Source: JBLHKS01 sp047620505
GTDB taxonomy: Bacteria; Verrucomicrobiota; Verrucomicrobiia; Verrucomicrobiales; DEV007
Direction of reading: 5' to 3'
Assembly: GCA_047620505.1 (NCBI GenBank)
Contig: JBLHKS010000111.1
Coordinates: forward strand, 1-23,915
DNA: 23,915 nucleotides
Below are positions 6,735 through 13,346 of this stretch, in pieces. The notes below the pieces were generated by a model that was not told the DNA's origin, made no database searches, and saw nothing but the letters and a program-made list of their open reading frames with translations. The translations under genes and the position numbers were made by a program. The number at the start of each line of letters is the position of its first letter. Position 1 is the stretch's first letter.

Positions 6735-7145
6735 ATGTCGAACTCGCTCGAACTATTTGGAGAACTTTCGCTCGAAGACACCGACTGGCTCTTCGCGGCG
6801 AGCGAGGAAGAATCCATCGCCACCGGTCGATGCGTGATCGAAGAAGGATCGTTTCCCGATAGCCTGTTTTTTGTGCTCAAGGGCGAATTCGGCGTGCGGA
6901 TCTCGGCAAGAGCCGACGAACTCGTCGCCAAAGTTCGGGCTGGAGAATTGTTGGGCGAGATGTCTTTTCTCCACGAATCGGCAGCGAGCGCAACCGTCAT
7001 AGCGCTGGAGGATTCGCTGCTCCTGCGAATTCCGCGGCTCAAACTCGTGGGTAGAATCGACAGCGATTCAAAATTCGGGGCCCGATTTTACCGGGCGATC
7101 GCGCTGATCGTTTCGCGTCGGTTACGTGAACTTCAAGAGCGCTGA
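6735..7145 (+). CDS. Stand-alone cyclic-nucleotide-binding-fold protein
   Basis: A 136-residue protein consisting of one CRP-like cNMP-binding domain and a C-terminal helix rich in Arg (SRRLRELQER); there is no DNA-binding helix-turn-helix. The phosphate-binding cassette is recognisable as GELLGEMSFLHESAASATV (70-88), but the usual Arg that contacts the cyclic phosphate is replaced by Ala84. It may therefore bind something else or act as a structural or protein-binding module. It diverges from the blaI operon and shares its operator region, suggesting joint regulation. No Shine-Dalgarno is visible before the ATG. It converges on the sulfatase gene downstream. Confidence 0.85.
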   Translation: MSNSLELFGELSLEDTDWLFAASEEESIATGRCVIEEGSFPDSLFFVLKGEFGVRISARADELVAKVRAGELLGEMSFLHESAASATVIALEDSLLLRIPRLKLVGRIDSDSKFGARFYRAIALIVSRRLRELQER

Positions 7146-7169
7146 TTTCAGCCGCTGCGCCGAATCAGC
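7141..7169. terminator. Possible hairpin between convergent genes
   Basis: GCTGATT (7141-7147) pairs with AATCAGC (7163-7169) around a 15-base loop containing CAGCCGCTG. It overlaps the stop codon of the cNMP-fold gene and lies 20 bases past the sulfatase stop on the other strand. There is no clear T-tract, so it is a weak candidate. Confidence 0.3.
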
Positions 7170-7188
7170 TTGAAAATCGAGTGTTGAA

Positions 7189-8805
7189 TCAATCTGGTTT
7201 AAGATAACCGACGCCGAGGTCTCTCGGTAGCGGTGTGACATGATTTTCGGCACCCCAGGCGTCCCAGGCGTCGGCCATTTCTTTAACTCTTTCCGGATGA
7301 ACTTTCGCAAGGTCGTTCAGCTCGGTTCGATCGACATTGAAATCGTAAAGTTCCCAAGGCTCATCATCGAAGGCAACGAGTTTCCAACGACCGGAGCGAA
7401 CGGCGCGATTTCCTTGATGCTCGAAGAAGAGCGTCCGATCAGCGCCGCCTCCATTGTGGAGTTGCGCGATCAAATCGACGCCCAGAAGAGGAAGTTTTCC
7501 ATCGTAAGCGGTGCCAGCAGCTGCTGCGACAGTCGGGAGGAGATCGATGATGTGCGCGGGTTCGTGAATGATCGATCCCGGCTTAACTTTCAGACCAGCG
7601 GGCCAGTGAACGATTCCGGGCGACGCGATTCCACCTTCATGAACGAAATGCTTATACATCCGCCACGGCGTGTTGCCGGCGTTCGCCCAACCGCTCCCGA
7701 CGCTGTGGAAGGTTCCCGGTTTCCCCATTTCATCGAGCATGTCACCGGTGTGGAGAATATTCTGGTTACTCGAAACAATGTCGAAACCGAACGGATCCCA
7801 CTCGAAACAAGCGCCGTTGTCGGAGGTGAAAACGATCAGCGTTTTTTCGAATTCGCCTGCCGTTTTGAGATCAGCAAGGACGCGACCGAGCTGCTGATCG
7901 AGCCGATCGATCATCGCCGCGTAAATCGCCATCCTGCGCGCCAGATCAAGCCTCCGATCTTCTGGAAGCGTGTCCCAGGCCGGGTTCACCCCCACTTTCG
8001 TCTCGCCGTAATTTCGCCACGTCGATCTCGGGGTCAGCTTCGTGGTTTCCTGCACGATTCCCAGCTCCTTCATCCGCCCGAGCCGAGCGTCCCGGAGCAC
8101 GTCCCAGCCTTCGTGGTAGTAGTCGGCATACTTTGCGATCTCTTCCTTCGGTGCGTGCAGCGGGAAGTGCGGCGCGTTGAAAGCGAGGTAGAGAAACCAC
8201 GGTCGATCAGGCGTCTCGCGGGCCTGCTTCAAGAAATCCAGGGCGTGATCCGTAACCGCGTCCGTCGCGTAAAATTCGCCTTCTGGATACTCGCGCGCCT
8301 TTCGGCCAGCGGGCGTTCGAACGAGATGTTCCGGGTCAAAAAACCGCTTCGCGCTGACCAGCGTTCCGTAAAATTCTTCGAAACCTCGCTGCGTCGGATC
8401 GTCCGTTCCGAGGTGCCATTTTCCAGCGATAAACGACCGATATCCAGCCGGCTCAAGAACCTGCGAAATCAGCTGAGCATCATCCGAGACGACGCCGCGA
8501 TATCCTGGCTGACCAAGATCGTTCGTCGTCATGTGGCCGAGGCCAACTCGGTGCGGATATTGTCCTGTCAGGATCGCCGCACGCGACGGACAGCAGCGCC
8601 CCGTGTTGTAAAACTGAGTCAGGCGAACCCCGCCTTTCGCAAGCGAATCCAGATTCGGCGTTTCAATCTCGCCGCCGAAACAGCCGAGATCGCTGTAGCC
8701 GAGATCGTCGGCGAGGATGTAAAGAATGTTCGGCTTCTCCGCCGCTAGCGAAAGAGCCGTCGAGGCGGCGAACAGCCAAATGGCCAGGAGTTTGGGTTTC
8801 ATCAT
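7189..8805 (-). CDS. Secreted arylsulfatase, formylglycine type
   Basis: A type I sulfatase of about 538 residues that should hydrolyse sulfate esters outside the cytoplasm. From the ATG at 8805 it has a signal peptide (MMKPKLLAIWLFAASTALSLAA). Next come the metal-binding NILYILADDLGYSDLG strand and the activation motif CCPSRAAILTG at 71-81, in which Cys71 would become formylglycine. FIAGKWHLG and the FTSDNGACFEWDP metal/active-site block complete the core, with a C-terminal subdomain holding GRWKLVAFDDEPWELYDF. An upstream in-frame ATG at 8952 would add 49 residues, overlap the divergent SDR gene and bury the signal peptide, so I reject it. No sulfatase-maturing enzyme is in the window. The substrate cannot be told from sequence. 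Confidence 0.92.
   Translation of the reverse strand: MMKPKLLAIWLFAASTALSLAAEKPNILYILADDLGYSDLGCFGGEIETPNLDSLAKGGVRLTQFYNTGRCCPSRAAILTGQYPHRVGLGHMTTNDLGQPGYRGVVSDDAQLISQVLEPAGYRSFIAGKWHLGTDDPTQRGFEEFYGTLVSAKRFFDPEHLVRTPAGRKAREYPEGEFYATDAVTDHALDFLKQARETPDRPWFLYLAFNAPHFPLHAPKEEIAKYADYYHEGWDVLRDARLGRMKELGIVQETTKLTPRSTWRNYGETKVGVNPAWDTLPEDRRLDLARRMAIYAAMIDRLDQQLGRVLADLKTAGEFEKTLIVFTSDNGACFEWDPFGFDIVSSNQNILHTGDMLDEMGKPGTFHSVGSGWANAGNTPWRMYKHFVHEGGIASPGIVHWPAGLKVKPGSIIHEPAHIIDLLPTVAAAAGTAYDGKLPLLGVDLIAQLHNGGGADRTLFFEHQGNRAVRSGRWKLVAFDDEPWELYDFNVDRTELNDLAKVHPERVKEMADAWDAWGAENHVTPLPRDLGVGYLKPD
7515..7526. repeat. CAGCAGCTGCTG palindrome, copy 5
   Basis: Exact 12-bp copy, read on the minus strand as Ala-Ala-Ala-Ala-Gly in the C-terminal half of the sulfatase (LLPTVAAAAGT). 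Confidence 0.9.
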
Positions 8806-8859
8806 TTCTCGGATTTTCCAGAGTGAATCAGGCGCGGATTGATGGAAGAATCCAGCCGT

Positions 8860-9621
8860 ATGATCATCAAAGGGAAAGTCGCAATCGTCACTGGAGCCAG
8901 CCGCGGAGTTGGACGCGCAACGGCGCTCGAACTCGGCCGCCGAGGCTGTCACGTCCTCTTGAACTTCCGCAAATCAGAGAAAGAAGCGGAAGCGGTCGCC
9001 GAAGAAGTCAGGGCACTCGGCGTGACCGCGAAAACTCACCAGGCTGACGTTTCCGACGACGCAGCTTGCCGGAAAATGGCGGAATTTGCCGCGAGCGAGC
9101 TCGGCGGAATCGACATCCTCGTTAACAACGCTGGGACGACGGAGTTCATCCCGCATGCAGACCTCGAAGCGGTCAGCATCGACGTTTGGCAGAAGATCAT
9201 GGACGTCAATGTGCTCGGCCCATTTCAGTGCATCCGCGCTGCGCTGCCTCATCTCAAGAAGTCAGGAAACGGCGAGGTCGTCAATGTCGCCAGCGTCGCG
9301 GGGCTCACCACAGCGGGTAGCTCGATTCCTTACGGCGCGTCGAAAGCGGCGCTGATCAACCTGACGTTGAATCTCGCCCGTTCGCTAGGACCAGAGCTCC
9401 GAATCAATGCCGTTGCGCCTGGATTCATCGATGGTCAGTGGCTTCGCGATGGACTTGGTGAGGATTTTGAGGAGGCGCGAGATGCGGTAGGCGAAAGCTG
9501 TATCACAAAACGTGTCAGCCAGCCTGAGGACATCGCCGATGCGATCGTCGGGCTCATCGCAGGCTCCGATCAGGTCACCGGCCAGACTCTTGTCGTCGAT
9601 GGCGGGCAGAGCATCGCCTGA
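8860..9621 (+). CDS. Short-chain dehydrogenase/reductase (FabG-like)
   Basis: A classical SDR of about 253 residues with the Rossmann cofactor motif TGASRGVG (11-18), NNAG (89-92) and the catalytic Ser145-Tyr158-Lys162 set (YGASK). It ends with the usual VTGQTLVVDGGQS segment. It would reduce a carbonyl or oxidise an alcohol using NAD(P)H; the basic residues after the second strand (NFRKSEKE) suggest NADPH. The annotation 3-oxoacyl-ACP reductase is possible, but no fatty-acid genes are adjacent, so the substrate is open. I start at 8860 because family members begin a few residues before GKVAIVTG; an ATG at 8842 would add 6 residues. It diverges from the sulfatase across only 54 bases. Confidence 0.88.
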   Translation: MIIKGKVAIVTGASRGVGRATALELGRRGCHVLLNFRKSEKEAEAVAEEVRALGVTAKTHQADVSDDAACRKMAEFAASELGGIDILVNNAGTTEFIPHADLEAVSIDVWQKIMDVNVLGPFQCIRAALPHLKKSGNGEVVNVASVAGLTTAGSSIPYGASKAALINLTLNLARSLGPELRINAVAPGFIDGQWLRDGLGEDFEEARDAVGESCITKRVSQPEDIADAIVGLIAGSDQVTGQTLVVDGGQSIA

Positions 9622-9651
9622 CCGAATTTCCCGCAGAATCTCGCCCGCTTC

Positions 9652-9663
9652 CAGCAGCTGCTG
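9652..9663. repeat. CAGCAGCTGCTG palindrome, copy 6 (intergenic)
   Basis: Exact 12-bp copy in the 224-base gap between the SDR gene and dnaB. No convincing gene covers it; a minus-strand reading frame through it gives Gln-Gln-Leu-Leu-Glu but runs antisense into the SDR gene. The rest of the gap shows only a near-palindrome TTTGCTAAGCAAA at 9722-9734 and A/T-rich sequence before dnaB, where a promoter is expected. Confidence 0.9.
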
Positions 9664-9845
9664 AACCTGCTCGCGAAGCTCGACATCGGTTTTCTTCGCG
9701 GATTCCGGATCGGCCATCGATTTTGCTAAGCAAACCTCAAAAGAACGCTTCGCGTCGATCGCTTGCCGAAATTAATCGAAAAAGTTGAAGCCAAAGGATC
9801 AAATCAATTTGCATCTTGATGTGATTCTGTCAGGATCGGCCAACG

Positions 9846-11345
9846 ATGAAATCAGGAGATGCGGTTGAGGTGAAACCCACGTCGGCCCCGCAAAAATCCA
9901 AAGGGAAAGCGGGACCGAATCTCCAAAAACCGGGTAAAAAGTTATCCACATCTTCTGCCCAGAGTTCTGCACAAGAAGACGTTTTCCGGATCGTTCCGCA
10001 CAGCGTCGAGGCTGAAAAAGCGGTTCTCAGCTCGATGCTGCAGGCTCCGAGCGAGTGCATCGGCGAGGCGATGGAAGGCAAGCTGTTCGCCGACCTGTTT
10101 TACAGCGAAGGCCGCCAGATTCTTTATCGGACGATCGTCGAACTCTACGACAACGGCCAGCCCGCCAATCCGATCGCGCTAACCGACCTGTTGCGAGATC
10201 GCAAGCAGCTGGATCTCGTCGGCGGCCCGTCTGCGATCGCCGAAGTCATGCGGTTTGTGGCCTCGGCGGCCGACTTCGGTTACTACACCGGGAAACTTCG
10301 CGAAAAATTCATTCTCCGCCGGATCATTTCGACTTCGAACGCCTTCATCGCCAAGGCCTACGACGAAGTTCCCAACATCACCGACCTCCTCGACGCTTAC
10401 GAACGCGACGTGCTTCAGGTCCGCGAAAGCATGGAGAGCGATGAGGTGATTCTCAGCATCCAGGAGCACCTCGTCAAGGCGATCGACCACATCCAGGAGA
10501 TGCTCGACAACCCGAATTCGATGGCGGGTGTTGAGACGGGCTACAACGATTTCGACAAGATGACTCGCGGGATGCAGGCGGGCCAGATGATCGTCGTCGC
10601 AGCTCGTCCGGGCATGGGGAAAACTTCGTTCGCGATGAACGTCGTCGAAAACGTCGCGCTCAAAACAAAGACAGCGGTCGCGGTTTTCAGCTTGGAGATG
10701 ACGAGCGAACAGCTGGTTCAAAGGATGCTTTGTTCGCAGGCGAAAATTCCGATGTTCAAACTTCTCGGCGGCGGCGCGTTGTCGGAAAAACGCGATTTCC
10801 CAAGATTGACCGCAGCGGCGTCGCGTTTGGCCGAAGCGAAGATTTTTATCGATGACACGCCTGCGCTTTCGATCATGGCTCTTCGAGCGAAGGCAAGGCG
10901 ATTGAAGAAGCAGCACAACATCGGGCTGATCGCGATCGACTACCTGCAGCTGCTGAAAAGCGAATCGAAGGCGGCTGAGCAGAGTCGTCAGAATGAGGTC
11001 GCCGAAATTTCCCAGGGCGTGAAGGCGCTAGCGAAGGAATTGGAGCTACCGATCATGGTCCTCGCGCAGCTCAACCGTGGCGTGGAAGGCAGAACCAGCA
11101 ATCGTCCGAAGCTGAGCGACCTGCGTGAATCTGGATCAATCGAGCAGGATGCGGACGTCGTCGCGTTGCTGATGCGCGACGCCTACTACGCGGAGAGCGA
11201 CGCCGATAAGGACGACCTTGCCGGGAAGGCGACGTTGATTGTCGCCAAGCAACGAAACGGCGCTACCGGCGATGTTTCGCTCTTTTTCAACGAAGAGATC
11301 ATGCGGTTCGAGAACGGCGCGAAGCAGGCTGAGCCCGGCGAGTAG
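9846..11345 (+). CDS. dnaB: Replicative DNA helicase DnaB
   Basis: The hexameric helicase that unwinds the fork during chromosome replication. Of 499 residues, the first 45 are a basic, Ser/Lys/Pro-rich extension not present in short homologues. The DnaB N-terminal domain starts at about 46 (FRIVPHSVEAEKAVLSSML). The RecA-like motor has Walker A ARPGMGKT at 253-260, FSLEMTSEQLVQRML at about 281, Walker B LIAIDYLQLL at 361-370 (Asp365), and the QLNRGVEGR...LSDLRESGSIEQDADVV block with the arginine-finger region. No strong ribosome site precedes the ATG. No primase or dnaC-like gene is adjacent. I see no intein or other interruption. Confidence 0.96.
   Translation: MKSGDAVEVKPTSAPQKSKGKAGPNLQKPGKKLSTSSAQSSAQEDVFRIVPHSVEAEKAVLSSMLQAPSECIGEAMEGKLFADLFYSEGRQILYRTIVELYDNGQPANPIALTDLLRDRKQLDLVGGPSAIAEVMRFVASAADFGYYTGKLREKFILRRIISTSNAFIAKAYDEVPNITDLLDAYERDVLQVRESMESDEVILSIQEHLVKAIDHIQEMLDNPNSMAGVETGYNDFDKMTRGMQAGQMIVVAARPGMGKTSFAMNVVENVALKTKTAVAVFSLEMTSEQLVQRMLCSQAKIPMFKLLGGGALSEKRDFPRLTAAASRLAEAKIFIDDTPALSIMALRAKARRLKKQHNIGLIAIDYLQLLKSESKAAEQSRQNEVAEISQGVKALAKELELPIMVLAQLNRGVEGRTSNRPKLSDLRESGSIEQDADVVALLMRDAYYAESDADKDDLAGKATLIVAKQRNGATGDVSLFFNEEIMRFENGAKQAEPGE
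9942..9950 (+). promoter_or_regulatory. Consensus DnaA box inside the dnaB 5' coding region
   Basis: TTATCCACA is a perfect match to the E. coli high-affinity DnaA box. A one-mismatch site, TTCTGCACA, follows at 9965-9973. Both lie in the part of dnaB coding for the low-complexity extension. A single 9-mer match in a window this size is not rare enough to exclude chance. Confidence 0.3.
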
Positions 11346-11402
11346 GCTGAGAACCACATTGAGGCTTGTCGCTGGCGAGGGGTTCATGATAGAAAGCTCA
11401 GG

Positions 11403-13280
11403 ATGAATCTGCGAGTTTCACTGTTGCTAGCCGCTCTGGTTGTTGGAATCGTTCACGCTCAGGACCCTAACGAATGGGTGATCGAGTCTTACCAGATTCC
11501 TTTGACTTACGTCGACGCCCCTGTTTTGCCGGACTTGGATGCCGATGAAGCGTCGCTGCGCAGTTTCATTCAAAAGAGCCACGAATTTGCCAAAGAACAG
11601 CTGAAGAAACGCGGTCTGATTTTCCCCAAGGGGGCGCTGTTCGTTTTCGATCCGGTTTCCGTCACGCTGGCCGCTCGACTTCCAGCCAGCTCACAGAAAA
11701 TCGTCCAACGCGAAGTCGATTCGATTCAAATGCGCACGCAGAAATACATCGCTTGGAACGTCCAGATTCTGGAAGCGCCCGCGGCCACGATTCGGTCGGC
11801 GATGGAAAAAGCCCACGAGACGCCGAATCACCTCCAGCTGTTCACCAAGCTCAAGAACGCTGCCGACGTTCGAGTCGTCACGACGCTGAGCGGCGAGACC
11901 ACGAGCGGACAGAGCGCTAAGACCGAGCAGACGAACGAATATCTCCTGAGTCAGAGTCTCGAGCCGCGTTCCGACAATTCGGGTGGGTTCGAAATTCAGA
12001 GCCGCCAAATCGGAACCTTGATCGAAATTGATCCAGTCATCAGCCCCACGGATAAAATTATCGATTTCAATCTCTCGTTGGAACACCATTTCGATCTTCC
12101 GATTACGTCGACCGAATTCATCAGAACCGGTGAGAATTCTGGCGTCAGCCGCAGCCTCGTCGAGACCCGACGCGCTTCGGTGATCACTACGGTCTATCTT
12201 CCGTTTGGAGGCGCGAAGCTTCTTGGAACCTGGAAACCTGATCGCGTAAAACCCGACGAATCCGATTTGCTCCAAGCCGCTTTTTTGAGCGCGAACGTCG
12301 TGGGCGTGCTGCCCACCGCCAATCCGGCTGTCCAGCAGCTGCTGGAAAAGCACGGAGACGCGGTTCTCGAAATTCCGGAGGAACAGCCCGATCCGCTTGA
12401 GCTGCGCTCACCTGACGAAGATGATGAACTGCTTCCCGACGGGATGATCGAGCGGACGTTCGAAATTCGAGGGCCAGCTTGTGCGAACAAAGCCCCGGCT
12501 CAGGATCCGTTCGAACCCTTGGGATTCGAGCCAGTCGTTCCCCGAGAAAGGGCGCAGAATATTTTGGAGGAGGAGGGAATCCCATTTCCAGACGGTGCCT
12601 CAGCGCATTATCACCCCGAGACCGCCAAACTGATCGTTCGCAACACTCCGGCAAACATCGACCTGGTCGAAGTCTACTTGGATCAGATTATGCCCAAGAA
12701 ATTCAAGACGCTCGGCATCGCTGTTCATCTCGTCGAAGCACCTGCCGAATGGCTTCGCGATCTACTCATCGAAACTCAGGGCTCAGCCGACGACTCCGAA
12801 GTCTGGGCGAAAATCCTCGAAGCCGAAAAACGTGGCGACGCCAGAATTCTGCGGTCGTCCTGGATCAACGCGCGCAGCGGCCATCGCACGAATATCACCT
12901 CAGGACAAATCGTGCCGATCGTCACGGGACTCGAACCCGGAACCGATCCCAGTCTGCCGTTGAAAATCACCACCGAAGACCGGCTGGCCGGGCTCGACAT
13001 CGAATTGGACCCGGTAATCGGCGCAGACGGCCGGACGATCGATTTGAATCTCAGCCTCGAATTCGACTACGCGCCGCCAACTCTCCTGGAACCGATCAAA
13101 GAAGTAAACGGCGGCGACGATCGAATGTTTCATCAGGCTAGGATTCAGACCTCCACGCCGCTCTGGACGGGCGCGATTCGAATGATCGGCAGCTGGAAAC
13201 CGCGCGATGCGCCCGGCTATGAAAACGCTGGCGTTCTCCAGGCCGCTTTCGTTCGAGCCGACATTCTGATAGCGGAGTGA
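11403..13280 (+). CDS. Secreted protein with two homologous secretin-like halves
   Basis: A 625-residue protein with a signal peptide (MNLRVSLLLAALVVGIVHA); I do not recognise a named family. It consists of two similar halves. Half 1 (about 27-302) has KGALFVFDPVSVTLAARLP, then YIAWNVQILEAPAATIRSAM, then IGTLIEIDPVISPTDKIIDF and LLGTWKP...LLQAAFLSANVV. Half 2 (about 352-625) repeats the order: DGASAHYHPETAKLIVRNTP, LGIAVHLVEAPAEWLRDLL, GLDIELDPVIGADGRTIDLN and MIGSWKP...VLQAAFVRADIL. The order 'ring-like alpha/beta domain, then beta-rich domain with G.....DPVI...G..IDFNLSLE' resembles secretin N-domains plus a piece of the secretin C-domain, but no complete pore domain is evident. The kinase gene follows 66 bases later on the same strand, so a common envelope function is possible. 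Confidence 0.8.
   Translation: MNLRVSLLLAALVVGIVHAQDPNEWVIESYQIPLTYVDAPVLPDLDADEASLRSFIQKSHEFAKEQLKKRGLIFPKGALFVFDPVSVTLAARLPASSQKIVQREVDSIQMRTQKYIAWNVQILEAPAATIRSAMEKAHETPNHLQLFTKLKNAADVRVVTTLSGETTSGQSAKTEQTNEYLLSQSLEPRSDNSGGFEIQSRQIGTLIEIDPVISPTDKIIDFNLSLEHHFDLPITSTEFIRTGENSGVSRSLVETRRASVITTVYLPFGGAKLLGTWKPDRVKPDESDLLQAAFLSANVVGVLPTANPAVQQLLEKHGDAVLEIPEEQPDPLELRSPDEDDELLPDGMIERTFEIRGPACANKAPAQDPFEPLGFEPVVPRERAQNILEEEGIPFPDGASAHYHPETAKLIVRNTPANIDLVEVYLDQIMPKKFKTLGIAVHLVEAPAEWLRDLLIETQGSADDSEVWAKILEAEKRGDARILRSSWINARSGHRTNITSGQIVPIVTGLEPGTDPSLPLKITTEDRLAGLDIELDPVIGADGRTIDLNLSLEFDYAPPTLLEPIKEVNGGDDRMFHQARIQTSTPLWTGAIRMIGSWKPRDAPGYENAGVLQAAFVRADILIAE
12333..12344. repeat. CAGCAGCTGCTG palindrome, copy 7
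   Basis: Exact copy, palindromic over 16 bp with its flanks (TCCA...TGGA). Read on the plus strand as Gln-Gln-Leu-Leu-Glu (AVQQLLEKHGD), a different codon frame from copies 1, 2, 4 and 5. It lies in the linker between the two halves of the secretin-like protein. Confidence 0.9.
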
Positions 13281-13346
13281 TCTCGAAATCTGGTCGATCG
13301 CACTTTTTTCTGCAACCTTTTCGCCGAGTCTGGGCAGGAAAGGAAG

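Noticed and set aside
8806..8952. N-terminal extension of the first sulfatase
   Set aside because: It would overlap the divergent SDR gene and place 49 polar residues before a clear signal peptide.
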